Positions 5,925 through 14,567 are shown, numbered from the stretch's first letter. The stretch: 15,497 nucleotides of DNA from Clostridiales bacterium (GCA_019421725.1 JAHZES010000010.1:1-15497); one strand, 5' to 3'. Notes: generated by a model not told the origin, from the letters alone. Numbers and translations: made by a program.

Positions 5925-6905
5925 TTGCCAACAGAATTCAAGGTGTCGCTTGCGGAAATTCTGAAGGAGCTCGGTTTTGAGGCGATCTATATGCCGCAGA
6001 ACCCGGACGAGGTAATGGTTACTTCCATGGAACTCAGCCGTCCCGGTCTGGAGCTGGCCGGTTTTTTTGATTATTACGACAATACGCGCATTGTTGTGTT
6101 TGGCCAGTCGGAAATGGCGTTTTTGCAGGAGATGGAGCCGGCGCGGCGCAATGAAATTATTGATGCGCTGTTTTCGCGCCATGCACCGGCAGTGCTTATT
6201 ACGCGGGGACAGGAGCCGCCGGAGGTTTTGCTTTCCAGCTCCAGAAGGTACAGCGTTCCGCTGTTGCGCACGCAGGAGGTGACCTCCAGTGCGATTATGC
6301 GCCTGACCTCGTTCCTGAATATTGAGCTTGCACCGCGCGTTACCCGTCACGGTGTTTTGGTTGAGGTTTACGGCGAAGGGATTCTGATGACCGGAGACAG
6401 CGGCGTTGGAAAAAGCGAAACGGCAATTGAACTGGTGAAACGCGGACATCGGCTGATCGCGGACGATGCAGTAGAACTGAAACGGGCTTCCGACAAAACG
6501 CTCGTGGGCAGTGCCCCGCCGAATATTCGTCACTTCATTGAGTTGCGCGGTGTCGGAATCATCAATGCGCGCAGGATCTTCGGTATGGGCGCCGTTAAGC
6601 AGACTGAAAAGGTGGACATGATCATTCAGCTGGAAAACTGGGACAGCACGAAGGTTTACGATCGCATGGGGACCGCCAACGAATACGGCGATATCCTCGG
6701 CGTTCAGATCCCGTTGATTACAATTCCGGTCAAGCCGGGGCGCAACCTTGCCATTATCATCGAGGTTGCCGCAATGAACAACCGCCAGAAAAAGCTGGGT
6801 TATAATGCCGCACAGGAGCTTCTTTCCAATCTCGGTATGGACATTGAGTCGATGCCGCAGGAGCCACGTGTGGTTTATACGGACTGGGGCGGACACAAAC
6901 TTTGA
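5925..6905 (+). CDS. hprK: HPr kinase/phosphorylase (326 aa)
   Basis: This bifunctional cytoplasmic enzyme phosphorylates HPr of the phosphotransferase system on Ser46 using ATP or pyrophosphate, and removes that phosphate by phosphorolysis. It is the sensor of carbon catabolite control through CcpA in Firmicutes. The N-terminal domain (1-about 130) is followed by the catalytic domain with Walker A GDSGVGKS (157-164), the conserved His142 (RHG), Asp180-Asp181, the signature ELRGVGIINARRIFGMGAVK (206-225), and Arg247 in VYDRMG. Length is typical. The TTG start has GGGAGGG 6 nt upstream; the ATG at 5900 is in another frame. It is followed after 54 bp by glcK. No gene for HPr or Crh is present in the window. 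Confidence 0.97.
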   Translation: MPTEFKVSLAEILKELGFEAIYMPQNPDEVMVTSMELSRPGLELAGFFDYYDNTRIVVFGQSEMAFLQEMEPARRNEIIDALFSRHAPAVLITRGQEPPEVLLSSSRRYSVPLLRTQEVTSSAIMRLTSFLNIELAPRVTRHGVLVEVYGEGILMTGDSGVGKSETAIELVKRGHRLIADDAVELKRASDKTLVGSAPPNIRHFIELRGVGIINARRIFGMGAVKQTEKVDMIIQLENWDSTKVYDRMGTANEYGDILGVQIPLITIPVKPGRNLAIIIEVAAMNNRQKKLGYNAAQELLSNLGMDIESMPQEPRVVYTDWGGHKL

Positions 6906-6959
6906 AATTATTGATTCGGATAATCCCGAACAGAAAAGAGAAAGGATGAATCAGGCGCT

Positions 6960-7916
6960 ATGTATTACATCGGAATCGATTTGGGAGGAACCAATTTTGC
7001 GGTCGGAATCTGTAATGAAAATTATGAGATCATTGCCCGCGGAGAGGGAAAAACGAATGTGCCGCGCCCTTGTGAGGAGCTTTGTGCCGACATGGCGGGA
7101 ATGATTCGGAAGGTGGTTGCGGATGCAGGCCTTTCGATGGATGAAATTCAGTGGATCGGCATCGGGTCGCCCGGAGCGATCGATGCAAAGTCCGGCGAAA
7201 TCGTTTATGCAAACAACCTCGGCTACATTCATGCGCCGATGGGCAGCGAGCTGAAACGCCTGACGGGCAAGGACGTTTACATGGAAAACGACGCGAATGC
7301 GGCGGCCTACGGCGAGGCGGTCGCCGGCGCGGCAAAGGGCACGCAGACTTCTGTCACCGTAACGCTTGGCACCGGGGTTGGCGGCGGGATCATCATTGAC
7401 GGCAAGGTGTTTTCCGGATGGAACAGCTTTGGCGCTGAGCTGGGGCATATGGTGATCGTGAAGGACGGCCGCCGGTGCACCTGCGGCCGTAAGGGATGCT
7501 GGGAAGCGTATGCTTCGGTTTCCGGGCTGATTTACCAGACAAAGCTCGCCATGATCGACCATGCGGATTCTGCAATGTGGGAAATTGTCGGAGGAGATAT
7601 TAAGCAGGTTAACGGCCGCACCGCCTTTGACGCCATGCGCAGCGGCGATCCGGTGGCGAAGGCGGTCTGCGACAAGTACATCGAATATATCGCATGCGGA
7701 GCAGCGAATGTGGTCAATATTTTCCAGCCGGAGGTGCTGGTCTTTGGCGGCGGCATTTCCAAGGAAGGAGAAACGCTGCTTGGGCCGATGCGTCCGCTGA
7801 TCCGGGAGTTCGATTATGCGCGCTTTGGCGGCAGACAGACCAAAATCGTTGCCGCCAAGCTTGGACGTGACGCAGGTATTATCGGCGCCGCATTCCTTGG
7901 CCGTTCCATGCAATAA
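6960..7916 (+). CDS. glcK: ROK family glucokinase (318 aa)
   Basis: It phosphorylates glucose to glucose-6-phosphate with ATP in the cytoplasm. The ROK (repressor, ORF, kinase) fold is shown by the phosphate loop DLGGTN (7-12), the catalytic Asp111 in MENDANAAAYGE (108-119), GTGVGGGI (137-144), and GAELGHM (158-164) whose His163 joins Cys173, Cys175 and Cys180 of CTCGRKGCWE as the zinc site. There is no N-terminal helix-turn-helix, so it is a kinase and not a ROK repressor. The start is set by the conserved MYYIGIDLGG; the AAAGGA at 6941-6946 is 13 nt away, a poor spacing that may lower expression. It shares the hprK transcript and is closed by a strong terminator. Substrate preference (glucose rather than another hexose) is from family resemblance. 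Confidence 0.93.
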   Translation: MYYIGIDLGGTNFAVGICNENYEIIARGEGKTNVPRPCEELCADMAGMIRKVVADAGLSMDEIQWIGIGSPGAIDAKSGEIVYANNLGYIHAPMGSELKRLTGKDVYMENDANAAAYGEAVAGAAKGTQTSVTVTLGTGVGGGIIIDGKVFSGWNSFGAELGHMVIVKDGRRCTCGRKGCWEAYASVSGLIYQTKLAMIDHADSAMWEIVGGDIKQVNGRTAFDAMRSGDPVAKAVCDKYIEYIACGAANVVNIFQPEVLVFGGGISKEGETLLGPMRPLIREFDYARFGGRQTKIVAAKLGRDAGIIGAAFLGRSMQ

Positions 7917-7936
7917 GGCTGTTGCTGAAATTCTAC

Positions 7937-7978
7937 AAGCTGCCGCAGACGGATCCGCTGCGGCGGCTTTTTTAGTAT
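7937..7978 (+). terminator. Intrinsic terminator of the hprK-glcK unit
   Basis: AAGCTGCCGCAG (7937-7948) pairs with CTGCGGCGGCTT (7958-7969) through 12 positions with one G-U pair, around a 9-base loop. The stem runs into six T (7968-7973) and more T after AG. It begins about 20 bp past the glcK stop. This is the clearest terminator in the window. Confidence 0.9.
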
Positions 7979-8012
7979 TTTTTCTGCGGTGATAGGAATC
8001 CAAACGGATTTA

Positions 8013-8021
8013 TGATATAAT
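8013..8021 (+). promoter_or_regulatory. Extended -10 promoter of the murB-rapZ-whiA-dnaE cluster
   Basis: TGATATAAT (8013-8021) is a perfect TATAAT with the TGn extension. No good -35 hexamer lies 16-18 bases upstream (TAGGAA at 17), as expected of extended -10 promoters. The predicted start near 8028 gives a leader of about 118 nt before murB. It lies directly after the upstream terminator, so the cluster is independently expressed. Confidence 0.65.
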
Positions 8022-8101
8022 AATCGCATAATAATCGTTATGTTCGGGGTGCTGCTCCCGGTGAGAAAGCGTATGCGCCGTGCCCGGCTGATGGATGCCG
8101 T

Positions 8102-8119
8102 GTTTTGAGCGTTCAAAAC
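8102..8119 (+). promoter_or_regulatory. Hairpin in the murB leader, just before the ribosome binding site
   Basis: GTTTTGA (8102-8108), a GCGT loop, TCAAAAC (8113-8119): a perfect 7-bp stem ending 11 nt before AAAGGAG (8131-8137). No T-tract follows, so it is not a terminator. It could affect mRNA stability or translation of murB, or be a DNA operator. A smaller GC-rich stem may form near 8045-8061. Confidence 0.35.
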
Positions 8120-8145
8120 CCGATTGCAGGAAAGGAGAAACGGAA

Positions 8146-9060
8146 ATGACTTCCGAACAGGTGAAACAAATTCTTTCTGCAGCACAGGAATCGGGCTGCA
8201 CTGCACTGGAAAACGAGCCGATGAGCCGCCATACGACCTTTCGAATCGGCGGTCCGGCGCGGCTGTTTCTTAAGGTGGGAACAGAACAGGCGCTGTGCAG
8301 GGTGACTGCGCTGTGCCGCAGGCTGGAGGTCTGCTTTTTTGTCCTTGGCAGCGGCTCCAACCTGCTGGTAGCAGACAAAGGCTTCGACGGCGTTGTGCTG
8401 CACCTTGCACCGCCGGATTTCTGGCAATGCAGCCGGGAGGAAAATGTAATAGCTGCCGGTGCGGCAATGCGTATGGCTGCGCTGACCGATTTTGCCCGGG
8501 AACAGGGGCTCTCCGGTTTGGAGTTTGCTCACGGGATCCCGGGGTCAGTAGGCGGCGCGGCCTTTATGAATGCCGGAGCCTACGGCGGCGAGATGAAGCA
8601 GGTGGTCTTGTCCTGCCGCGCGCTGCTGCAGGACGGAACCGTGCAGACATTTGCAGGTGAGTCGCTGCAATTTGGTTATCGCACCAGCGTGTTTGCCGAA
8701 AACGGCGGGATCGTCCTTTCGGCGCGCTTTGCCCTGAAGCCGGACGATCCGGAGGCTGTGGAGGAGCGGATGCGCGATTATCTCAACAGAAGGCGCAGCA
8801 AGCAGCCGTTGGAATATCCCAGCGCGGGCAGTGTGTTCAAGCGGCCGGAGGGGTATTTCGCCGGTGCGCTGATTGAACAGTGCGGACTGAAGGGAGTTTC
8901 GGTCGGCGGTGCGCAGGTCAGTGAGAAGCATGCAGGATTTATTGTGAATAAGGGCGGGGCAACCTGCGCCGATGTCTGCGCATTGGTGGAAAAAATTCAG
9001 CAGACCGTTCTGCGGGAAACCGGCGTATTGCTGGAATGCGAGATCCGTCGGTTGGGATAA
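8146..9060 (+). CDS. murB: UDP-N-acetylenolpyruvoylglucosamine reductase (304 aa)
   Basis: It reduces UDP-GlcNAc-enolpyruvate to UDP-MurNAc with NADPH, the second committed step of peptidoglycan precursor synthesis in the cytoplasm, using bound FAD. Visible motifs are TTFRIGGPARLF (30-41), the FAD-binding GSGSNLLVADKGFDGVVLHL (68-87), HGIPGSVGGAAFMNAGAYGG (129-148), GYRTSVF (177-183), SAGSVFKRP (226-234) with the catalytic Ser229, and the C-terminal LLECEIRRLG whose Glu299 matches the usual active-site acid. The length and single compact substrate domain suggest the short type II form. The ATG at 8146 has AAAGGAG 8 nt upstream; the longer frame from 8095 has no such site and would span the leader hairpin. 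It heads the cluster with rapZ 46 bp downstream. Confidence 0.97.
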   Translation: MTSEQVKQILSAAQESGCTALENEPMSRHTTFRIGGPARLFLKVGTEQALCRVTALCRRLEVCFFVLGSGSNLLVADKGFDGVVLHLAPPDFWQCSREENVIAAGAAMRMAALTDFAREQGLSGLEFAHGIPGSVGGAAFMNAGAYGGEMKQVVLSCRALLQDGTVQTFAGESLQFGYRTSVFAENGGIVLSARFALKPDDPEAVEERMRDYLNRRRSKQPLEYPSAGSVFKRPEGYFAGALIEQCGLKGVSVGGAQVSEKHAGFIVNKGGATCADVCALVEKIQQTVLRETGVLLECEIRRLG

Positions 9061-9106
9061 GGCGTTCCCGGCTTAAATGCCGCACTGCGAAAAGAGATGA
9101 AGTAAA

Positions 9107-9958
9107 ATGGAGTTCTTAATTGTTACAGGGATTTCCGGCGCGGGAAAAACACAGGCGGCGCACGCGTTGGAGGACATCGGGTTTTATTGTGTGGACAATA
9201 TCCCGCCGTCGCTGCTTGGCGCGTTTTACGGAGTCTGTGCCCACGCCGGGGAAGAACACGGGCGGGTTGCCGTTGTGATCGATGTGCGCGGCGGAAGAGA
9301 TTTTGAAACGCTTTCCGGGGAAATAGAGCGGTTGGGAAAACAAAAGTGCAGGATCCTTTTTCTGGATGCTTCCGACGAGGTGCTGTTCAACCGCTATCGC
9401 TTTACCCGCCGCCGTCATCCGCTGATCGATGAGGCGAACGGATCGCTGGAGCAGGCGATCGCGCTGGAACGCAAGCGTCTTTTCTTTTTACGGGAGCGGG
9501 CGGATTATCTGATCGATACCTCGCTGCTTTCCGGAGCGCAGCTGAAGGAACGGCTGGCGGCGATGTTTCTGGGGGAGACCGGAAAGGCGCTTTCGGTGCA
9601 TTGCATGTCGTTTGGGTATAAATACGGTGTGCCGCCGGAAGCCGACCTGGTTTTCGATGTGCGCTGCCTGCCGAACCCCTACTATATTCCGGAGCTGAAA
9701 AGTAAAACAGGGCTGGACAAAGAGGTTCGCGATTATGTGATGCAGTGGGACTCTTCCCGGGAGCTGGCGGACAGACTGACAGGCTTGATCGATTTTCTGC
9801 TTCCGCTCTATACAAAGGAAGGAAAAAGCCATTTGACAATAGCGCTTGGCTGCACGGGAGGAAAGCATCGGTCTGTCACATTTGCATGGCTTTTGTATGA
9901 ACATTTACAACGCAACGGAGAGCGTGTCAGTATTTCGCATCGCGATGTTCCCAAGTAA
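9107..9958 (+). CDS. rapZ: RapZ/YvcJ family nucleotide-binding protein (283 aa)
   Basis: A P-loop protein of the RapZ family. In E. coli RapZ guides RNase E to the small RNA GlmZ, controlling glucosamine-6-phosphate synthase; the Bacillus homologue YvcJ binds and hydrolyses nucleotides and affects competence, and an RNA role there is unproven. Walker A GISGAGKT is at 8-15, then the family-specific FYCVDNIPPSLL (26-37), FLDASDEVLFNRYRFTRRRH (85-104), and SFGYKYGVPPEADLVFDVRC (168-187). In the C-terminal domain GCTGGKHRSVTFA (248-260) is diagnostic. Length is normal and the ATG is set by conservation of the first residues. It lies between murB and whiA, with 50 bp to whiA. Family assignment is certain; the regulated target in this organism is not visible. 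Confidence 0.96.
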   Translation: MEFLIVTGISGAGKTQAAHALEDIGFYCVDNIPPSLLGAFYGVCAHAGEEHGRVAVVIDVRGGRDFETLSGEIERLGKQKCRILFLDASDEVLFNRYRFTRRRHPLIDEANGSLEQAIALERKRLFFLRERADYLIDTSLLSGAQLKERLAAMFLGETGKALSVHCMSFGYKYGVPPEADLVFDVRCLPNPYYIPELKSKTGLDKEVRDYVMQWDSSRELADRLTGLIDFLLPLYTKEGKSHLTIALGCTGGKHRSVTFAWLLYEHLQRNGERVSISHRDVPK

Positions 9959-10008
9959 AAGGACGTTTGAAGCCGACCGTAAGCGAGTTGTGGAGCGGGG
10001 TGTTTGGA

Positions 10009-10914
10009 ATGACGTTTTCTGCGGATGTACGCAGTGAGCTTTGTGCAATAGAATCTGCTGTCTGCTGCCAAAAGGCGGAGTGTTACGGAATGCTGCTGTT
10101 TGGGCGTTCGTTTTCGCTTGCCGGAATTTCGCTCCAGACAGAAAGCGGAACGGTGGCGCAGCGGGCGGCAACACTGGTTGCGCTGGAAACAGGAACCTTT
10201 GCGGAATTGCGTGCGCCGCTGACACAGCGCGGTCATGGCAGGGTATACACCGTGACGGTCGACGACAGGGTGAAACCGTCGGTGCTGGCTCATTTTGGAC
10301 ATACGGGCAGGGAGTTCAGCCTGAAAATCAACTTGGCCAATCTTGAAACCGATTGCTGCACGGCGGCGTTTCTCCGCGGAGCGTTTCTGGCGTGCGGAAC
10401 TGTTTCCGACCCGCTGAAGGGATATCACCTGGAATTTTCCGTTCCGAGGGTCAATTTGCTGCGTTCGCTTGAGGATCTGCTGCGCCAGCTGCCTTTTGGG
10501 CTGCACCCCGGCTTTTCGCACAGGGGAACGGTTCCGGTGGTTTATTTTAAAAACAGTGAGGAGATCGCCGATCTTCTTACTTATCTTGGAGCAACGAACA
10601 GTGCGATGAAGCTGATGCAGGCCAAGATGCTGAAGGAGGTTCGCGCCGATGCGAACCGGCGAACGAATTTTGATACCGCCAATATCGACAAGACCGTCAA
10701 TGCCGCCACGCAGCAGATCGATGCGATCCGCAGGCTGCAGGAAGGCGGTGCAATCGATACGCTTCCGGAGGAGCTGCGGGAGCTTGCGGCGCTCCGTGTG
10801 GAAAACCCGGAGCTTTCTCTGCGGGAGCTTGGCGGGCTGCTTCATCCGCCGCTGACCCGTTCCGGAGTCAATCATCGTTTGGCGAAACTGATCCGGCTGG
10901 CGGAGGAAACATAA
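10009..10914 (+). CDS. whiA: WhiA family DNA-binding regulator (301 aa)
   Basis: A DNA-binding protein conserved in Gram-positive bacteria. In Streptomyces it activates sporulation-septation genes; in Bacillus (YvcL) it influences cell division and chromosome segregation. It has a degenerate LAGLIDADG homing-endonuclease fold, seen here as AAFLRGAFLACGTVSDPLKG (119-138) followed by YHLEFSV, and a C-terminal helix-turn-helix with LRELAALRVENPELSLRELG (256-275) and TRSGVNHRLAKL (283-294). The ATG at 10009 gives the family-typical MTFSADVRSEL; a weak GGGGTG lies about 6 nt upstream. A TTG at 9967 would add 14 unconserved residues. In many Firmicutes glmR (yvcK) lies between rapZ and whiA; here the two are adjacent. 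dnaE follows after 44 bp. Confidence 0.96.
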   Translation: MTFSADVRSELCAIESAVCCQKAECYGMLLFGRSFSLAGISLQTESGTVAQRAATLVALETGTFAELRAPLTQRGHGRVYTVTVDDRVKPSVLAHFGHTGREFSLKINLANLETDCCTAAFLRGAFLACGTVSDPLKGYHLEFSVPRVNLLRSLEDLLRQLPFGLHPGFSHRGTVPVVYFKNSEEIADLLTYLGATNSAMKLMQAKMLKEVRADANRRTNFDTANIDKTVNAATQQIDAIRRLQEGGAIDTLPEELRELAALRVENPELSLRELGGLLHPPLTRSGVNHRLAKLIRLAEET

Positions 10915-10958
10915 AAACAGGATTTGTGTAATTCGGTATTTCAGGAGGATTTTTTACC

Positions 10959-13900
10959 ATGAGCGGATTTGTCCATCTGCACGTTCACAGTGAATACAGT
11001 CTGCTTGACGGCGCCTGTCGAATCTCAAAGCTGGCGGAGACTGCCGCCGCGCGCGGACAAACCGCCTGTGCAATTACCGACCACGGCGTAATGTACGGTG
11101 TAATCGATTTTTACCGGACAGCTCAAAAATGCGGCGTTAAGCCGATTATTGGCTGCGAGGTTTACTGCGCGGCGCGGACGCGGTTTGACAGAGACGGCGG
11201 CATCGACCGCGAGCATAATCACCTGGTTCTGCTGTGCGAAAATAACAAGGGGTATGAGAATCTCTGCAAGCTGGTGTCCCTCGCGTGGACAGAGGGATTT
11301 TACGGAAAGCCTCGTGTGGACTGGGAGCTGCTGGAGCAGCACCACGAAGGGTTGATCGCGCTTTCGGCGTGCCTTGCAGGCAGGATCCCGCAGGAGCTGC
11401 TGCACGGCGATTATGAAGAGGCAAAGCGTTCCGCGCTGCGTTATCGGCAAATTTTCGGAAAAGAAAACTTTTTTCTGGAGTTACAGGATCACGGCATTGA
11501 AGAGCAAAAACGCGTTGCACCTCTGATTTTAAAGCTTGCGCAGGAAACGGAGATTCCGTTGGTCGTTACCAACGACGCGCATTATCTGGAGCGCGAGGAC
11601 AGCAAAATGCATCACGTGCTGCTCTGTATTCAGACCAACCATACGGTCAACGACGACGATACCATGGAGTTCGGTTCGGACGAGTTTTACCTGAAAAGCG
11701 AGGAAGAAATGCGGGCGCTGTTTCCCGCTGTACCGGAGGCCGCCGATAATACCGTAAAAATTGCCGAACGCTGCAATGTTGAATTTGAATTCGGCAAAAC
11801 AAAGCTGCCGCATTTTGACGTACCGGACGGTCAGGATCACGTTGAATACTTTCGGGAGCAGTGCTACGCAGGGCTTTACCGTATTTACGGGGAAAATCCG
11901 CCGCAAAGCCATATTGACCGGCTGGAATATGAGCTGAAGACCATTGAGCGCATGGGTTACGTTGATTACTATCTGATCGTGCATGATTATGTGGCATATG
12001 CAAAGTCGGTCGGGATTCCGGTAGGTCCGGGGCGCGGCTCCGGTGCGGCGTCTATTGCGGCATACTGTATCGGGATCACAGGAATCGATCCGATGAAATA
12101 CGATCTTCTGTTTGAACGGTTCCTCAATCCGGAGCGTGTCAGCATGCCGGATTTTGACGTCGACTTTTGTTATGAACGCCGGCAGGAGGTGATCGATTAT
12201 GTGGTTCGCAAATACGGGACGGATCATGTAGCGCAGATCATTACCTTTGGTACCATGGCGGCCCGCGGCGCGATCCGCGATGTCGGGCGAGCCCTCGGTA
12301 TGCCGTATGCGCGTGTGGATGCGGTGGCAAAGCTGGTGCCGATGGAGCCGAGTATTACGCTGCAGAAGGCATTGGATGTTTCTGCCGAGCTTCGCAGCCT
12401 TTACGGAAACGACCCGGAGGTTCGCGAGCTGATTGACATGGCGCGCAAGCTGGAGGGGATGCCCCGCCATGCTTCAAAGCATGCGGCCGGCGTCGTCATC
12501 ACCGAAAAGCCGGTTATGGATTATGTGCCGCTTTCCAAAAACGACGAATCTATTGTGACGCAGTTTCCGATGACAACGTTGGAGCAGCTGGGTCTGCTTA
12601 AAATGGACTTTCTCGGGCTGCGGACGCTTACGGTGATCAACGATGCGGAACGCATGATCCGCCGCCGGGAACCGGACTTTTCCGCGGATCATGTGCCGGA
12701 AGACGACCCGGGCGTTTTTCAGATGATGACCGAAGGCACTACCGAAGGCGTATTCCAGTTCGAATCGGCAGGGATGCGCAATGTGCTGATGCAGCTTGGG
12801 CCGGAGGGACTGGAAGACCTGATCGCCGTGGTATCGCTTTACCGCCCGGGACCGATGGAATCCATTCCTCGCTATGTGCAGAACCGGCATCATCCCGAAA
12901 TGGTAACTTATCTGCATCCGCTGCTGGAACCGATTTTAAAGGTCACCTATGGCTGCATGGTCTACCAGGAACAAATTATGCAAATTTTTCGGGACCTGGC
13001 GGGTTATTCGCTTGGGCGAGCCGATGTGGTGCGCCGTGCGATGGCAAAAAAGAAGAAAGATGCAATGGAGCGGGAACGGTATATTTTTGTTCACGGGCTG
13101 GAGGAAGACGGGAAGACTGTTGTGGAGGGCTGCCTCAAGCGCGGAGTGGACGAGGCAAGCGCCATGAAAATTGTCGGTGAAATGGAAGGCTTCGCTTCGT
13201 ATGCGTTCAACAAACCTCACGCCGCCGCATACGCTTATGTATCGTATCAAACGGCGTACCTCAAGGTACACTATCCGCGTGAATTTATGGCCGCGCTGCT
13301 GACCAGCGTGCTGGATGACACCAACAAGGTGGTGGAGTACATCACCGAATGCCAGCGGCTGAATATTCCGGTTCTTCCGCCAAGCGTAAATGAAAGTGAT
13401 GCGGGTTTTACCGTCAACGGAGAAAACATCCGGTTTGGCCTGTTGGCGGCAAAAAATCTTGGGAGAAACTTTGTTGGCCAGATCGTAGAAGAGCGGAAGA
13501 AGCGTCCCTTTACCTCGTTTTATGATTTTTGCAGCAGAATGTACGGAGGGGACCTGAACCGCCGAGGGTTGGAAAGTCTGGTCAAATGCGGTGCGCTTGA
13601 CGGGCTTGGCAGTAACCGCCGCCAGATGCTGACCGCCGCCGATGCCGTTCTCAACGATCTGGACGATGCCCGCAGGCGCAACCTGGAAGGGCAGATCAGT
13701 CTGTTCGGCGGCATGGAGCAGGAGACGGGCGGCGATTTATTCACAATGCCGAGGGTAGATGAATTTACGATGCCCGAGCTGCTCGGTATGGAGAAGGATA
13801 TTACGGGAATGTATCTTTCAGGCCACCCGATGATGGAGTACCGCAATACGGCTGCCGCAATGGGGGCGGCGTCCATCGGAGAGATCGTGCAGAGCGCCAG

Positions 13901-14510
13901 AGAGGAAAATTCTCTTTATCATGACGGAGACCGTGTTACGCTGCTTTGCATTGTTTCGGCATTGAAAACAAAGGTGACAAAAAGCAATGCAACGATGGCG
14001 TTTGTTACAGTGGAGGATCTCTCAGGTTCAATTGAGATGCTGGTTTTTCCGAAAACGCTGCAGGAGGCTTCATCGCTGCTGCAGGAAACACGAGTGGTTG
14101 AAATTCAGGGCAGAGTAAGTCTGCGCGAAGATGAGGATGCAAAAATTGTTTGCGATAAGGTGCTTTCTCCACCTGACAAAAATGTTGCGCGCACAGGTAA
14201 TTTTGTTGCAGACGCTTCGCGGCATGTTCAATCGCCGAGCGCCGTGCCGGCAGGCAGGCCGCATCTCTCACAGCCGCACAGCGAGCGCTTTGGCCTTTAC
14301 CTGCGTATACCGGCGCTTGACGGGGAACAATACGACAAAGCCCGCAATTTGCTGGAGATTTTTGATGGTCAGACGCCGGTTTATTTTTACCTGACCGGGC
14401 AAAAAAAGCTGGTGCTTGCTCCCAGAACGTTGTGGGTGATGCTGAACGATCCGATGGTTTCAGAGTTGAAAAGAATATTGGGTGAAAAAAATGTCGCCAT
14501 AAAAGAATAG
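10959..14510 (+). CDS. dnaE: DNA polymerase III alpha subunit, DnaE type (1183 aa)
   Basis: A C-family replicative DNA polymerase. Firmicutes also have PolC for most synthesis, with DnaE extending primers; PolC is not in this window. Domains in order: N-terminal PHP (1-about 215) with expected metal ligands His8, His10, Asp17, His42, Glu67, His86/88, Cys138, Asp206 and His208 all present; polymerase core with VGPGRGSGAASIA (355-367) and catalytic Asp400 and Asp402 in PDFDVDF (397-403) plus Asp550 in LLKMDFLGLRTLTVI; helix-hairpin-helix region (about 865-885); clamp-binding motif QISLF (912-916); and a C-terminal OB fold (about 985-1070). The ATG has AGGAGG 10 nt upstream. It is last in the murB cluster; no clear terminator follows before the pfkA promoter. 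Confidence 0.98.
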   Translation: MSGFVHLHVHSEYSLLDGACRISKLAETAAARGQTACAITDHGVMYGVIDFYRTAQKCGVKPIIGCEVYCAARTRFDRDGGIDREHNHLVLLCENNKGYENLCKLVSLAWTEGFYGKPRVDWELLEQHHEGLIALSACLAGRIPQELLHGDYEEAKRSALRYRQIFGKENFFLELQDHGIEEQKRVAPLILKLAQETEIPLVVTNDAHYLEREDSKMHHVLLCIQTNHTVNDDDTMEFGSDEFYLKSEEEMRALFPAVPEAADNTVKIAERCNVEFEFGKTKLPHFDVPDGQDHVEYFREQCYAGLYRIYGENPPQSHIDRLEYELKTIERMGYVDYYLIVHDYVAYAKSVGIPVGPGRGSGAASIAAYCIGITGIDPMKYDLLFERFLNPERVSMPDFDVDFCYERRQEVIDYVVRKYGTDHVAQIITFGTMAARGAIRDVGRALGMPYARVDAVAKLVPMEPSITLQKALDVSAELRSLYGNDPEVRELIDMARKLEGMPRHASKHAAGVVITEKPVMDYVPLSKNDESIVTQFPMTTLEQLGLLKMDFLGLRTLTVINDAERMIRRREPDFSADHVPEDDPGVFQMMTEGTTEGVFQFESAGMRNVLMQLGPEGLEDLIAVVSLYRPGPMESIPRYVQNRHHPEMVTYLHPLLEPILKVTYGCMVYQEQIMQIFRDLAGYSLGRADVVRRAMAKKKKDAMERERYIFVHGLEEDGKTVVEGCLKRGVDEASAMKIVGEMEGFASYAFNKPHAAAYAYVSYQTAYLKVHYPREFMAALLTSVLDDTNKVVEYITECQRLNIPVLPPSVNESDAGFTVNGENIRFGLLAAKNLGRNFVGQIVEERKKRPFTSFYDFCSRMYGGDLNRRGLESLVKCGALDGLGSNRRQMLTAADAVLNDLDDARRRNLEGQISLFGGMEQETGGDLFTMPRVDEFTMPELLGMEKDITGMYLSGHPMMEYRNTAAAMGAASIGEIVQSAREENSLYHDGDRVTLLCIVSALKTKVTKSNATMAFVTVEDLSGSIEMLVFPKTLQEASSLLQETRVVEIQGRVSLREDEDAKIVCDKVLSPPDKNVARTGNFVADASRHVQSPSAVPAGRPHLSQPHSERFGLYLRIPALDGEQYDKARNLLEIFDGQTPVYFYLTGQKKLVLAPRTLWVMLNDPMVSELKRILGEKNVAIKE

Positions 14511-14567
14511 TATTTTTGTTGCTTTTGTGGATTTCGCAAAAAGAACGGCCATTTTACAGAAACTTGC

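Noticed and set aside
5865..6896. Long open frame (343 codons) on the minus strand, opposite hprK
   Set aside because: It lies antisense to a certain gene, shows no recognisable domain, and has the Arg/His/Asn-rich composition of a mirrored frame. Codon bias of hprK explains its openness.
6947..6962. ATG at 6947 as the start of glcK
   Set aside because: It is in a different frame from the ROK domain and touches the AAAGGA with no spacing; the conserved MYYIGIDLGG starts at 6960.
6951..8003. Open frame of 350 codons on the minus strand, opposite glcK
   Set aside because: Antisense to a clear ROK kinase, reads through its terminator, and has no recognisable family or convincing ribosome binding site.
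9967..10008. TTG start of whiA with a nearby AAAAGGA
   Set aside because: The spacing is too short (about 3 nt) and the 14 added residues are not part of the family; the ATG at 10009 gives the canonical N-terminus.
9808..10875. Open frame of 355 codons on the minus strand, opposite whiA
   Set aside because: Antisense to whiA and the end of rapZ, basic low-information composition, no membrane segment or motif. A codon-bias shadow.
11529..12470. Open frame of 313 codons on the minus strand within dnaE
   Set aside because: Antisense to the conserved polymerase core; no domain recognised.
14511..14567. Possible terminator after dnaE (CTTTTG ... CAAAAAG)
   Set aside because: The stem is short, AT-rich and not followed by a T-tract. 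I cannot support a terminator here.
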